From: Pseudomonadota bacterium | GTDB taxonomy: Bacteria > Pseudomonadota > Gammaproteobacteria > Pseudomonadales > Oceanobacteraceae | Length of the DNA: 64,000 nt | Direction: 5' to 3' | Assembly: GCA_030145845.1 (NCBI GenBank) | Contig: JAIXHJ010000004.1 | Span: 62,001-126,000 of the forward strand | Shown here: positions 46,807 through 58,425 of the stretch, in pieces | Position numbering within the stretch: position 1 is the first letter of the stretch | Layout of the letters: every line of letters starts with the position of its first letter | The notes under the pieces: generated by a model | What the model was told of the DNA's origin: nothing | The model's database searches: none | What the model saw: only the letters and a program-made list of their open reading frames with translations | Translations under genes and position numbers: made by a program

Positions 46807-47128
46807 GGTTTCTTCTGGCTTCCGCTTAGTTGCCGGCATATCGGCTGCGGTTGAGGGGGCGTATCTTATGAGGAGTTTCTGATGATTAGAAATGATTAAA
46901 TCTCATTCACCCATTACTTTCAGTCATGAGTCAGATCCGATCCAGCCCCAGGCAGCCAACCCGGATGGCAGTAACGTTTCTGTCGCAGGTACCGGGGTCT
47001 GCGGTCACCATCAAATGACTGCACGACCAGGATGCTGCACTGCCGGAAGAGACAGAAGCCACGCAGAGAGGTCTGTTAAGAAGGGATCATCCCCTGACGG
47101 AGTGCCGGCAGCGGTTATCAGCGGACAC
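46807..47128. other. Intergenic region upstream of mesX, no gene accepted
   Basis: Holds the mesX promoter region and ends at the guaA terminator. A 100-codon frame here (46892-47194) was rejected because it runs through that terminator and has no recognisable content. No SAM or cobalamin riboswitch was recognised. Confidence 0.55.
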
Positions 47129-47158
47129 AAAAAAGCCCATGAAGTCATGGGCTTTTTT
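47129..47158. terminator. Bidirectional intrinsic terminator of guaBA
   Basis: AAAAAA GCCCATGA AG TCATGGGC TTTTTT: an 8-bp perfect stem with a 2-base loop and A/T runs on both sides, 43 bases past the guaA stop. Confidence 0.93.
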
Positions 47159-47200
47159 GCTATGTATTACCAGCGGATGCCGGCCGGAGCCTGACGGTGG

Positions 47201-48781
47201 CTATTCCCACTCAATCGTCGCTGGCGGTTTGCTGGAGACGTCGTAAGTCACACGGGAAACATGCTCAATCTCGTTGATAATACGGTTTGAGACTTTTTCC
47301 AGCAGTTCATACGGCAGATGTGCCCAGCGCGCCGTCATAAAGTCGATGGTTTCCACCGCCCGCAGGGCGATCACCCATTCGTAACGACGCTGATCCCCTA
47401 CTACACCCACGGATTTCTGCGGTACGAATACAGCGAATGCCTGAGACGTTTTATGGTACCAGTCGGCGTTGTGCAGTTCTTCGATAAAGATGGCGTCGGC
47501 TTCACGCAGAATATCAGCGTATTCTTTCTTCACTTCACCCAGAATACGCACGCCCAGACCCGGCCCCGGGAACGGGTGACGGTAAACCATATCGTACGGC
47601 AGACCAAGTTCCAGACCGATCTTGCGTACCTCATCCTTGAACAGTTCACGCAGTGGTTCGACCAGATCCATTTTCATGTCTTCCGGCAGGCCGCCCACAT
47701 TGTGGTGAGATTTGATCACGTGTGCCTTGCCGGTTTTCGAGGCCGCAGACTCGATCACGTCCGGGTAGATAGTACCCTGCGCCAGGAAGGGAACGTCTTT
47801 TAATTTACCGGCTTCATCATCGAATACTTCGATAAAGGTGTTACCGATAATTTTACGTTTGGCTTCCGGATCGGATACGCCTTTCAGCTTACCGAGGAAG
47901 AGTTCTTCCGAGTTAGCACGGATGACTTTTACGCCCATGTTTTTGGCGAACATTTCCATCACCGCGTCGCCTTCGTTCTTACGCAGCAGGCCGTTATCCA
48001 CGAAGACACAGGTCAGCTGATCGCCGATGGCTTTATGCAGCAGCGCCGCAACCACGGAGGAATCCACACCACCGGACAGACCCAGCAGTACTTTCTGCGA
48101 ACCTACCTGAGCACGGACTTTTTCAATCTGATCTTCGATGATTTTGGCAGGTGTCCACAGCGCATCACAGCCACAGATTTCCAGCACAAAATGTTCGAGA
48201 ATACGTTTGCCCTGCAGCGTGTGAGTCACTTCCGGGTGGAACTGTACGCCGAAGAAATTTTTCGCGGCATTGAACATACCGGCAATGGCGCAGCTTGGAG
48301 TGGATGCCATCAGCTCAAAACCGGCCGGCATCTGCACCACTTTATCGCCGTGACTCATCCATACGTCGAGCAGGGCCTGACCACTTTCCGTATCAACGTG
48401 GTCTTTAATGTCTTTGAACAGTGCGCCGTTGCCTTCAACCTGAATCTGGGCGTAGCCGAATTCACGCACGTTGGAGCCTTCCACTTTACCGCCCAGCTGT
48501 TCGGCCATGGTCTGCATACCGTAGCAGATACCCAGCACCGGCAGCCCCAGTTCAAACACCACCTGTGGTGCCCGTGGCGAACCGGCTTCAGTCACCGATT
48601 CCGGGCCGCCGGCAAGGATGATACCGCTGGGGTTATAGTCACGGATTTCCGCTTCATCCATATCCCAGGCACGGATTTCTGAGAAGACACCGATTTCACG
48701 GACACGGCGGGCAATCAGCTGAGTGTACTGGGAACCGAAATCCAGAATCAGAATACGTTGAGCGTGAATGTCTTGAGACAT
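47201..48781 (-). CDS. guaA: GMP synthase (glutamine-hydrolysing)
   Basis: A 526-residue enzyme (E. coli 525) that aminates XMP to GMP. The start [31 protein letters not shown] at 48781 matches the family; an in-frame start 51 bases earlier is ignored. The class I glutaminase domain (about 8-200) has the nucleophile Cys in [11 protein letters not shown] and the His-x-Glu in QFHPEVTHT. The ATP pyrophosphatase P-loop [17 protein letters not shown] starts near 230. The C-terminal dimerisation domain ends in TIEWE. It is second in the guaBA operon, 87 bases after guaB. Confidence 0.97.
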   Translation of the reverse strand: MSQDIHAQRILILDFGSQYTQLIARRVREIGVFSEIRAWDMDEAEIRDYNPSGIILAGGPESVTEAGSPRAPQVVFELGLPVLGICYGMQTMAEQLGGKVEGSNVREFGYAQIQVEGNGALFKDIKDHVDTESGQALLDVWMSHGDKVVQMPAGFELMASTPSCAIAGMFNAAKNFFGVQFHPEVTHTLQGKRILEHFVLEICGCDALWTPAKIIEDQIEKVRAQVGSQKVLLGLSGGVDSSVVAALLHKAIGDQLTCVFVDNGLLRKNEGDAVMEMFAKNMGVKVIRANSEELFLGKLKGVSDPEAKRKIIGNTFIEVFDDEAGKLKDVPFLAQGTIYPDVIESAASKTGKAHVIKSHHNVGGLPEDMKMDLVEPLRELFKDEVRKIGLELGLPYDMVYRHPFPGPGLGVRILGEVKKEYADILREADAIFIEELHNADWYHKTSQAFAVFVPQKSVGVVGDQRRYEWVIALRAVETIDFMTARWAHLPYELLEKVSNRIINEIEHVSRVTYDVSSKPPATIEWE

Positions 48782-48868
48782 AAATTGTTTTCCACAGAGC
48801 TTTAAAAACAAAAGCGGGGATGGCAGTACCATCCCCTTGTAATTGATCAGTTAACCGTCCGCTGCCAT

Positions 48869-51282
<2,414 letters not shown>

Positions 51283-51283
51283 G

Positions 51284-53173
51284 TCAGAAATACCATTTGA
51301 AGCCGGCGCTCAGCTGGTTCACGCCCTGCGCCTCACCGTCAACACTGAACAGCTGACGCTGCGCACTCAGGCGGAGCTGAGTATTGGCTCCCAGGCCGTA
51401 GCCCAGCGTGCCCTGCAGTTGCGTGCGTTCAGTATCATCCCCTGTCGTCAGCCCCTGCCAGTTGGCCTGCAGCTGTGCCTGCAACTGTTCTGACTGCCAG
51501 AGCCAGCCGAGGCGCGGGCCGGCACTGAGCTGATAGCCGGATTCAAACTGATTATCGGCCAGCGCCTGTATTTCACCCAGGGCGTAAAAGCGGCCGGCAT
51601 CCCCCAACCAGGCTTTACCGAAGGCCACCTTCAGGTAGGCATACAGTTCAGCATCATAAAAGGCAAAGCGTTCGGCACCGAAGCTGACACCCCAGGCCAC
51701 CGGGCTCTGAAAAAACGTGTTATGGCTGAGCGACAGCACATCAACAATCAGCGCATTCTGCAGACGGATGTCACCATCTTCGCGGAAGCGGACATCAAAC
51801 TGCCCCATCTGAATCTGAGAACCGGGAACAAAGCCTTTCAGCGGGTCGAGAATATCGTGGTAAGCCATGCGCAGGCGCAGCTCAGCAAAGCCGCGCTGCT
51901 CATCAGCCTCACTGACCATACCGCCATGCACTCCGGCGCGCATGGTCAGGTGGCCTTCGTCATCGCGCCATTGCGGCAGTGGCACCGGATCGAAACCGGC
52001 ACTGTCAGGACGTTTTGACCGCGCTGACAGAATGGCCAGCGTACGTTTACGCAGTACCGGATTGGCCTGTTTTTTCTTTACCGACAGATAACGTGCATAG
52101 GCATAGCCCAGTTCCAGTGCACGGATCTGATCCTGTTCATCAAGGGCGGCAATGATGTTTTCAATATCGTCAGCGGAATCCACCAGTTGACGTGATGCTG
52201 CGAGCACGGCCGGAGAAGACTGGGTACTCTTGTATTCCAGCTCCGTCGCCGCGGAGGGACGGTAATCGACCTGACGCACCAGATGATTATTTTCCAGTGC
52301 GCGGATGGTATCCACCGGTACCGCTTTGTATTTGAAGTCGTCGGCCAGATCAATCCGTTCAGAGCTGGCATCCAGCAGAGCGATAATGCGGTAGGAACAG
52401 TTTTCATCGAAGAAAAAATAATCAAAATAACTGTCCTGGGTTTCCCAGATATGACGTACAAACTGGGCGACCTCTTCTGCCGTCAGATCCAGCCGGTATT
52501 CCCACACATCCCGGTATTCCATGTGCTGGTATTCATTGGTTTTCACATAATACGGCATGACCGACACCACACCGGGATAACCACCGGTCAGGCCTTTGTA
52601 ACTGAAGACCAGCTCATTATCTGTGGGATCTGCATTGGCGGCGAAATTCACGGCGTAAGACAACAGCTTGCTGCGCTGTTCACTTTCACGGTCGAGCCGT
52701 ATCAGGGTATGACCATACATGGATGAAGGTGAATTAATATGCGAGGCAGGAAAAATCAGCGTTACCGCATGGGCTTCCAGTTCATCACGCCATTCAGCAA
52801 ACGCCGGGCATGACTGATCAACAAAGGGGAGTTCAGGAAATTGTTTTTTCAGCCACTGATAACGTGCCGGAAAATGGCACTGGGCCGACTCATCCGCTGC
52901 CATGCCGGTCTGCAGGAAAGCCTGTAAATCCGCCTTCAGCTCGGCCAGCAGACTGGTTTTACCATCCGCCGCCAGAAAAAATTCCGGGCTGTCCGCCTGA
53001 CTCATATAACGGAAAGAAAAAGGATGTTCTCGGTAATGTAATAAATGTGCCCACTGTGTCATGCGCGACACGCTGAGCATTTTTTCATCAGTGGCAGATA
53101 CATCTTCCTCTGCCTGTGCAGGGATCAGATACAGATAACACAACAACAGCCCCAGTATCCCTGACCAGCGCAT
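51284..53173 (-). CDS. DUF4105 (Lnb-type) periplasmic protein with C-terminal outer-membrane beta-barrel-like domain
   Basis: A 629-residue exported protein with signal peptide (about 1-21). Residues about 130-300 carry the DUF4105/Lnb N-terminal periplasmic domain, with SSMYGHTLIRLD and FFDENCSYRIIALLDAS, whose His/Cys residues resemble papain-like NlpC/P60 geometry. From about residue 400 the chain consists of alternating beta strands (RAGVHGGMVSEADEQRGFAELRLRM onward) ending in FKWYF, a typical outer-membrane barrel C-terminus. Domain order suggests a surface-anchored acyl/amide hydrolase. It follows a DUF3015 gene, a frequent partner. Confidence 0.85.
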   Translation of the reverse strand: MRWSGILGLLLCYLYLIPAQAEEDVSATDEKMLSVSRMTQWAHLLHYREHPFSFRYMSQADSPEFFLAADGKTSLLAELKADLQAFLQTGMAADESAQCHFPARYQWLKKQFPELPFVDQSCPAFAEWRDELEAHAVTLIFPASHINSPSSMYGHTLIRLDRESEQRSKLLSYAVNFAANADPTDNELVFSYKGLTGGYPGVVSVMPYYVKTNEYQHMEYRDVWEYRLDLTAEEVAQFVRHIWETQDSYFDYFFFDENCSYRIIALLDASSERIDLADDFKYKAVPVDTIRALENNHLVRQVDYRPSAATELEYKSTQSSPAVLAASRQLVDSADDIENIIAALDEQDQIRALELGYAYARYLSVKKKQANPVLRKRTLAILSARSKRPDSAGFDPVPLPQWRDDEGHLTMRAGVHGGMVSEADEQRGFAELRLRMAYHDILDPLKGFVPGSQIQMGQFDVRFREDGDIRLQNALIVDVLSLSHNTFFQSPVAWGVSFGAERFAFYDAELYAYLKVAFGKAWLGDAGRFYALGEIQALADNQFESGYQLSAGPRLGWLWQSEQLQAQLQANWQGLTTGDDTERTQLQGTLGYGLGANTQLRLSAQRQLFSVDGEAQGVNQLSAGFKWYF

Positions 53174-53206
53174 GATTTATTTTCTCCCGGATTTCTTTCA
53201 GCCAAT

Positions 53207-53233
53207 AAAAAAGCGCGCCGCAGCGCGCTTTTT
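53207..53233. terminator. Intrinsic terminator between DUF3015 and DUF4105 genes
   Basis: AAAAAAGCGCGC CGCA GCGCGCTTTTT; on the minus strand it follows the DUF3015 stop by 20 bases, giving a separate short DUF3015 transcript with possible read-through into the next gene. Confidence 0.85.
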
Positions 53234-53252
53234 CTTTTACACCAGGTTGTTA

Positions 53253-53720
53253 TTAACCCAGGTATTTCTGCAGGGAAGCGTCAGCTGCCATTGCAGAAAT
53301 CATCGCATCATATGCAGTGGCAGAAGTCGCGTCTGCACTGAACATTTTGTCGAAGTTAGACTGCATCACTGCATTGAAAGCAGCAGAGTCCTGAGCGTCG
53401 ATACCGATCACTTCAGCCAGTGCGGCCAGAGTTTCACCGGCACCTGTAGCAGAATCTGCCGCCAGCTGATCCATATTATCATCAATAAACTTTCCAGCCA
53501 GCCCTAAAGGACCATTTGCCTCATCGCAATTCAGCAAATTTGACGTCATGCTTACAGTGTTTAAAGATGAGCCATTAGTAGTGGCCGCCAGAACGTGCTC
53601 ATGCCATTCATTTGCATCCGGAAACACAATAGCCGTACCAACACCACAACCTGCTGGTCCAGCAGCATATGTCAGTGCAGAAGAAGAAACCAGAATTGCG
53701 CCTGCAATTAACTTTTTCAT
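53253..53720 (-). CDS. DUF3015 family secreted protein
   Basis: A 155-residue protein from the ATG at 53720, with AAGGAC upstream. Signal peptide about 1-20 (MKKLIAGAILVSSSALTYA). The mature part has two Cys (AAGPAGCGVGTAIVF and LLNCDEANG) probably disulfide-linked, and an Ala/Asp-rich C-terminus. Function unknown. It is often found beside DUF4105 barrel proteins, as here. Confidence 0.88.
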   Translation of the reverse strand: MKKLIAGAILVSSSALTYAAGPAGCGVGTAIVFPDANEWHEHVLAATTNGSSLNTVSMTSNLLNCDEANGPLGLAGKFIDDNMDQLAADSATGAGETLAALAEVIGIDAQDSAAFNAVMQSNFDKMFSADATSATAYDAMISAMAADASLQKYLG

Positions 53721-54188
53721 GGGCTTTGTCCTTTTATCAGCCAAATAAGTTTTCAGTTTCAGCCTAAGCCGAGGCTATAAACACTAGTCTTTTAATAACT
53801 GGCTGTCTATCCCCTTTTCGGTGCAACCTGACCGCACCGGCTCAGCTGTGATGTTTTTCTCATAAGAGACAATCAATTCATTGATCCGGAACATATTTAC
53901 GCTGATTTTTTAACCAGCCCATGCCCGGATAATTCACTCAGAGACAGAAAAACCCGGCAGGTTCCGTCACCCGATCCGATAATGTTAGCCGTGAATTGCA
54001 GCCACTGCCGGCCGGCAGAAACATCCGTCCGCAGAGAGCCGACAGAGAAGACAAAAATGACGGGGCCGCCATTGGTCGCGGATGGACGCCACGCCACATT
54101 GGCGTGTTCATTCCGCTCGCCGGCACAGCGCTGTGCTGGATATCAGGGGCACATCATGGCACCCTGCACCCAGTACTCACCGGACAGT
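53721..54188. other. Divergent intergenic region, no gene seen
   Basis: About 470 bases between the DUF3015 gene and xseA. The half near DUF3015 is AT-rich with a small AGCCT AAGCCG AGGCT hairpin; the other half is GC-rich like coding DNA, and the xseA frame stays open through it. The xseA start at 54189 was kept because family similarity begins there. Confidence 0.5.
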
Positions 54189-55544
54189 ATGAGCATTGTG
54201 CAGAATTCCGCCGTTTTTACCGTCAGCCAGCTGAACCAGCGTGCCAAACAACTGCTGGAAATATCCTTTGCCTCCGTACGCGTGGAAGGCGAAATCTCCG
54301 GCCTGTCGCGGCCGTCTTCCGGACACTGGTACTTCACCCTGAAAGACGCGCAGGCCCAGATCCGTTGCGCCATGTTCCGCTCACGCGTGTCGATGCTGAA
54401 GTTCCAGCCCAAAGAAGGCGATAAAATTGAACTGCGTGGCAAGGTCAGTCTGTATGAAAACCGCGGTGATTATCAGCTGATTGTCGATGCCATGAAGCCC
54501 GCTGGTGAAGGGGCTCTGCTGCTGGCCTTTCAGCAGCTGAAACAGCGTCTGGCTGCCGCCGGCCTGTTCAGCGAAGAACGTAAACGGCCGCTGCCTGCCG
54601 TGCGCCGGGTCGGCATTATCACCTCCCCGACCGGGGCGGCGGTGCACGATATCCTGACCGTGTTCCGCCGCCGTTGCCCGGCGATTGAAATCGATATTTA
54701 TCCGACCCCGGTACAGGGCCGTGAAGCCACCGCCCTGATTGTCGCCGCTATTGAGCGTGCCAACCGCGATCAGCGTGTCGACGCCCTGATTGTCGGCCGC
54801 GGTGGTGGCTCACTGGAAGACCTGTGGTGTTTCAATGAAGAAGCCGTTGCCTGGGCCATTTATCACTCACAGATTCCGGTCGTCAGTGCGGTCGGCCATG
54901 AAGTGGACTTCAGCATCGCCGATTTTGTCGCCGATGTCCGCGCGCCGACCCCGTCAGCCGCGGCTGAACTGCTCAGCCCGGACCAGAGCGAACAGAACAG
55001 CCGTCTGCTGCAGCTGCATCAGCGCCTGTTACAGGCCATGCGCCGCCGCTACCAGAGCAGCCAGCAACAGCTGACGTCCCTGAGCAGCCGGCTGCAGTCG
55101 CCAGAACGCGTACTGCAGCACCAGTCACAACACCTGGATCAGCTGGAACTGCGCCTGCAGCGTGCCTGGCAATATGGCCAGACGCAGCGCGGCCAGCGCC
55201 TGCAGGTGGTGTCACAGAACCTCGCTCATCAGCACCCGCAGCGGCAGCTGAAAGAACAGGCTCATCTGTTATCCCTGCTGCAGAAACAGCTGCAGGCCGC
55301 TATGCACAACCAGCTGCAACAGGCTTCCCGTCAGCTGGGCACGCAGGCCAAACTGCTGCATAGCCTGAGTCCACTGTCTGTACTCGGCCGTGGATATTCC
55401 ATTACTACCCGTCCGGATGGCAGCGTCGTCGACGATGCCGCTACACTGAAAGAAGACGACATCCTTCATTCCCGCCTGGATCAGGGCTGGGTTGAATCCA
55501 GGGTTATCACTACCCACCGCCAAGAGGACTCCTCCGCGAGCTGA
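54189..55544 (+). CDS. xseA: Exodeoxyribonuclease VII large subunit
   Basis: A 451-residue subunit of ExoVII, which degrades single-stranded DNA in both directions during repair. It starts MSIVQNSAVFTVSQLNQRAKQLLE at 54189. The OB-fold (about 12-105, RVEGEISGLSRPSSGHWYFTLKD) is followed by the catalytic domain (VGIITSPTGAAVHDIL, GRGGGSLEDLWCFNEE, SAVGHEVDF), a Gln/Leu-rich coiled-coil stalk (about 290-400), and the C-terminal LGRGYSITTRPDG. The small subunit gene xseB is not nearby. In E. coli xseA is divergent from guaB; here four other genes lie between. Confidence 0.96.
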   Translation: MSIVQNSAVFTVSQLNQRAKQLLEISFASVRVEGEISGLSRPSSGHWYFTLKDAQAQIRCAMFRSRVSMLKFQPKEGDKIELRGKVSLYENRGDYQLIVDAMKPAGEGALLLAFQQLKQRLAAAGLFSEERKRPLPAVRRVGIITSPTGAAVHDILTVFRRRCPAIEIDIYPTPVQGREATALIVAAIERANRDQRVDALIVGRGGGSLEDLWCFNEEAVAWAIYHSQIPVVSAVGHEVDFSIADFVADVRAPTPSAAAELLSPDQSEQNSRLLQLHQRLLQAMRRRYQSSQQQLTSLSSRLQSPERVLQHQSQHLDQLELRLQRAWQYGQTQRGQRLQVVSQNLAHQHPQRQLKEQAHLLSLLQKQLQAAMHNQLQQASRQLGTQAKLLHSLSPLSVLGRGYSITTRPDGSVVDDAATLKEDDILHSRLDQGWVESRVITTHRQEDSSAS

Positions 55545-55548
55545 CACG

Positions 55549-56424
55549 ATGCAGAGTGTGATGCAGTTTATCGTTTCTGTTTTTACCGCCGCTTCCCTGC
55601 ACAGCGCAGACCTGCCACCGGCCGGGCTGCCACTGCCCCATCCGGTACCGGGCGGCGTCGCCCTGGTTGATCTCGGTAATGGCACCGAAGCGCCACAGGC
55701 CACGTTCAACGGCAAGGCCGTCATGGTCAGAAAAGACGCCACGCAGAACCACTGGCAGGCGGTGGTCGGCATTCCGCTGAAACAGGCCCCCGGCGAGGCT
55801 TTTGTCGCCGCCGGCGGACAACACTACCCCTTTGCGATCCGTGACAAGGCTTACCCTGAACAGCATCTGACGGTGAAAAACAAACACGTCAACCCGAATG
55901 AAGAACAGCTGAACCGCATCCGCAGCGAATTCGCCCGCATGGGTAAGGTGTACACCAGCTTTACCGATGGCCAGCCGTGGCAGCCGATGATGTGGCCGGC
56001 CGAAGGCCCGCTGAGCAGCGCTTTCGGCCTGAAACGTTTCTTCAATGGTGAACAGCGCAATCCGCACAGCGGACTGGATATTGCCGCTCCCGCCGGCAGT
56101 AACATCCGGGCGCCATCGGCCGGCACCGTGGTGCTTACCGGTGATTTTTACTTCAATGGCAACAGCGTCTTTCTGGATCACGGCCACGGCCTGATCAGTA
56201 TGTTCTGCCATATGCAGGGCATCACGGTGCAGGAAGGTGATCAGGTTCAGGCCGGCGACCTGCTGGGCACTGTCGGCGCCACCGGCCGCGCCACAGGGCC
56301 ACATCTGCACTGGACGGTCAGCCTCAATAATGCCCGGATCAATCCCCTGCTGATGCTGGCCCACCCGGGCGAAGCGGAATTCAGCCAGCGGTTTACCGCC
56401 ACCGCAGGAGCAGAACATGAGTAA
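55549..56424 (+). CDS. M23-family metallopeptidase (LytM-type peptidoglycan hydrolase)
   Basis: A 291-residue exported protein starting 4 bases after xseA, with a weak N-terminal signal peptide. An N-terminal beta-rich domain (about 35-120) precedes the M23 domain. Zinc ligands are the His and Asp of NPHSGLDIAAPAGS and the final His of GPHLHWTV; the catalytic His is in CHMQG. Such enzymes cut cell-wall crosslinks in the periplasm or, when degenerate, activate amidases; here the ligands are intact, so it should be active. It overlaps the next small gene by 8 bases. Confidence 0.93.
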   Translation: MQSVMQFIVSVFTAASLHSADLPPAGLPLPHPVPGGVALVDLGNGTEAPQATFNGKAVMVRKDATQNHWQAVVGIPLKQAPGEAFVAAGGQHYPFAIRDKAYPEQHLTVKNKHVNPNEEQLNRIRSEFARMGKVYTSFTDGQPWQPMMWPAEGPLSSAFGLKRFFNGEQRNPHSGLDIAAPAGSNIRAPSAGTVVLTGDFYFNGNSVFLDHGHGLISMFCHMQGITVQEGDQVQAGDLLGTVGATGRATGPHLHWTVSLNNARINPLLMLAHPGEAEFSQRFTATAGAEHE

Positions 56425-56620
56425 GCCGGCACCGGGCACCTCCGGCCTGATGCCGGTCAAAGGCAGCGGCTGTGGTATCCGCCCGGACCCGGACGCCTTC
56501 CCCGAAGACACCGGCTTTGATTTTTCCGCCGCGGCACAACTGCGTCCGGACGCTGACAAACCACCTCAGCAGGAACAACAAACCGTAACCAATAAAGACG
56601 TCACTGACACGCAGGATTGA
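56417..56620 (+). CDS. Small protein of unknown function (67 residues)
   Basis: AGGAG precedes the ATG by 7 bases and the start overlaps the peptidase gene's end, supporting translation. The product is hydrophilic, Pro/Asp/Gln-rich, with no membrane segment; it opens MSKPAPGTSGLMPVKGSGCGIRP and ends in a disordered-looking acidic tail. It does not resemble XseB. Function unknown. Confidence 0.6.
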   Translation: MSKPAPGTSGLMPVKGSGCGIRPDPDAFPEDTGFDFSAAAQLRPDADKPPQQEQQTVTNKDVTDTQD

Positions 56621-56643
56621 TAACCGCCTGTGCGGGAACCAGC

Positions 56644-56649
56644 TATAAT
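56644..56649 (+). promoter_or_regulatory. Possible -10 element of the HD-GYP gene
   Basis: A perfect TATAAT lies 28 bases before the HD-GYP start codon. No good -35 at 17 bases; TTGATA at 56617-56622 is too far (21 bases). Suggestive only. Confidence 0.3.
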
Positions 56650-56677
56650 ACAGAGAGTCTGGTTACCCTTTTTTATC

Positions 56678-57892
56678 ATGATCAAAAAAATATCCGTCGA
56701 TCAGCTGCGGCCTGATATGTATGTCTCAGATCTGAACTGCGACTGGATACCCCACCATAGCTATCAGAAAGAAGGCCGCATCCCGGATCAGGCCACCATT
56801 GCTGAAATCCGCCGCCGCGGCATTACCGAAGTGTATATTGATACCAGCCGCGGTGTGGATATAGCCGGCGATGATGCCCTGACGGCAGAAGAAGTCGGCC
56901 GCCAGAACCAGCAGGCGCTGGATCAGGCCGCATTGCTCACCCCGGACTATCAGGCCCGCGTCAGCGTCGGCGAAGAAATGCGCAAAGCCAGCCGTCTTCA
57001 TAACCAGGCCCGGGGACTGGTCACCAACGTCCTGCACGATGTCAAACTCGGCCGCGCCCTTGACGTTGATGCCTTCGACAACCTCGCCGATGGCATGATT
57101 GATTCGGTGCTGCGCAATCATAATGCCCTCGCCTGCCTCGGCCGTATCCGCCAGAAAGACAACTACCTGCTGGAGCATTCCATTAACCTTGCCGTGCTGA
57201 TGGGCATTTTCGCCAAGTCAATGCAGATTGATCGCGAGACCATGCATCAGGCCATCGTCGGTGCCATGCTGCACGATATCGGTAAGGTGATGATTCCGGA
57301 TGACATCCTGCACAAGCCCGGCCGCCTCAGCGATGACGAGTTCGCGGTGATGCGTAATCATGTGGTGTTCAGCCGCGAACTGCTGAAAAAAACACCGGGG
57401 GTCGGCGAGCTGACCATCCGCGTCGCCGCCCAGCACCACGAACGCATTGATGGTTCCGGTTATCCGGACGGTCTGCACGACTGTGATATCTGCCGCGAAG
57501 GAAAGATGTGCGCCATTGCCGATGTGTACGATGCCATCACTGCCGACCGTGTCTATCACAAAGGACTGCCGCCCACCGCTGCGCTGAAGAAGCTGCTGGA
57601 ATGGAGTGGCACTCATCTCGACAAAGCGCTGGTACACCGCTTTATCCGCTCGATGGGTATTTATCCGGTCGGCTCACTGGTGCGGCTGAAAAGTGACCGC
57701 CTGGCGGTGGTCGTGGAAGGGCCGGAATCTGACCAGCGCATGCCGGTGGTCAGAGTCATTTACAACACCCGGCTGAAGCAGTTTATCCGTCAGGAAATCA
57801 TTGACCTCAGCCGGCCTGGGGTACAGGACGAAATCGTGCAGTCAGTCGACCCTGCGCAGTGGAAAATCCGCCTCAACGACTTCCTCAGCTAA
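56678..57892 (+). CDS. HD-GYP cyclic-di-GMP phosphodiesterase
   Basis: A 404-residue cytoplasmic protein starting MIKKISVDQLRPDMYVSDLN at 56678. The N-terminal DUF3391 domain (about 1-130) is followed by an HD-GYP domain: HSINLAVLMG, the HD pair in AMLHDIGKVMIPDDILHKPGRLSDDE, and the signature HHERIDGSGYPDGL. It is expected to degrade c-di-GMP and so oppose the diguanylate cyclase encoded at 36627. No clear Shine-Dalgarno sequence precedes the start. Its stop overlaps the convergent thioesterase stop by 3 bases. Confidence 0.93.
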   Translation: MIKKISVDQLRPDMYVSDLNCDWIPHHSYQKEGRIPDQATIAEIRRRGITEVYIDTSRGVDIAGDDALTAEEVGRQNQQALDQAALLTPDYQARVSVGEEMRKASRLHNQARGLVTNVLHDVKLGRALDVDAFDNLADGMIDSVLRNHNALACLGRIRQKDNYLLEHSINLAVLMGIFAKSMQIDRETMHQAIVGAMLHDIGKVMIPDDILHKPGRLSDDEFAVMRNHVVFSRELLKKTPGVGELTIRVAAQHHERIDGSGYPDGLHDCDICREGKMCAIADVYDAITADRVYHKGLPPTAALKKLLEWSGTHLDKALVHRFIRSMGIYPVGSLVRLKSDRLAVVVEGPESDQRMPVVRVIYNTRLKQFIRQEIIDLSRPGVQDEIVQSVDPAQWKIRLNDFLS

Positions 57893-58425
57893 GAGCGCTG
57901 TTCCGCGTCGCGCTTGGCGCCCAGCAGCCCGATCTTGGCCGTCACTTCCGCGGGCACTGCCGGCGGCTGCGGCAGCTCACCATTCATGTCGCTCAGCATC
58001 GCGCCCAGCGAGCAGACACGGCCTTTTTTCAGCACCGCAATTCTTGCCAGCGCCTTGGCATGCAGCCGCCCTTTCACCAGAAAACGATGTTCCATATAAA
58101 AGTATTTCTGATCCCAGTACAGTACCCGGCTTTCGATATCGACCCGCGCCAGCGGGGGGATTTCACGGATGAAGGTCAGGGTCTGGCTGGCCAAGACCGA
58201 ACGCCAGCCATGACGGACGAACAGCCCCATTGCACCGATACGCAGAAAGAAATCCGTGCGCGCCAGATCCAGCCATGCCGGATAACGGGTGTTGGTCAGA
58301 TGGATATTCAGATCGCAGTCCCAGGGCATCACCCGGAAGTGACTGGTAAAGCGTTCCAGTGGTGGCAACTGCCGCCGCCAGGGACGGCGGCTGAATAACG
58401 CCAGAGTACGCAGCAGATGACTCAT
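57889..58425 (-). CDS. Hotdog-fold acyl-CoA thioesterase-like protein
   Basis: A 178-residue protein of the 4-hydroxybenzoyl-CoA thioesterase/THEM6-like group: FRVMPWDCDLNIHLTNTRYPAWLDLARTDFF is the catalytic Asp-containing segment, and SQTLTFIREIPPLARVDIESRVLYWDQKY follows. Substrate unknown. The start overlaps tesB's stop by 4 bases (ATGA), so the two thioesterases are translationally coupled. Confidence 0.87.
   Translation of the reverse strand: MSHLLRTLALFSRRPWRRQLPPLERFTSHFRVMPWDCDLNIHLTNTRYPAWLDLARTDFFLRIGAMGLFVRHGWRSVLASQTLTFIREIPPLARVDIESRVLYWDQKYFYMEHRFLVKGRLHAKALARIAVLKKGRVCSLGAMLSDMNGELPQPPAVPAEVTAKIGLLGAKRDAEQRS

Noticed and set aside
46892..47194. 100-codon plus-strand frame upstream of mesX
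   Set aside because: It runs through the guaA terminator hairpin at 47129-47158, has no ribosome binding site and no similarity.
54000..54188. N-terminal extension of XseA using the open frame upstream of 54189
   Set aside because: Family similarity and usual length (about 450) begin at 54189; the upstream part is not conserved-looking.
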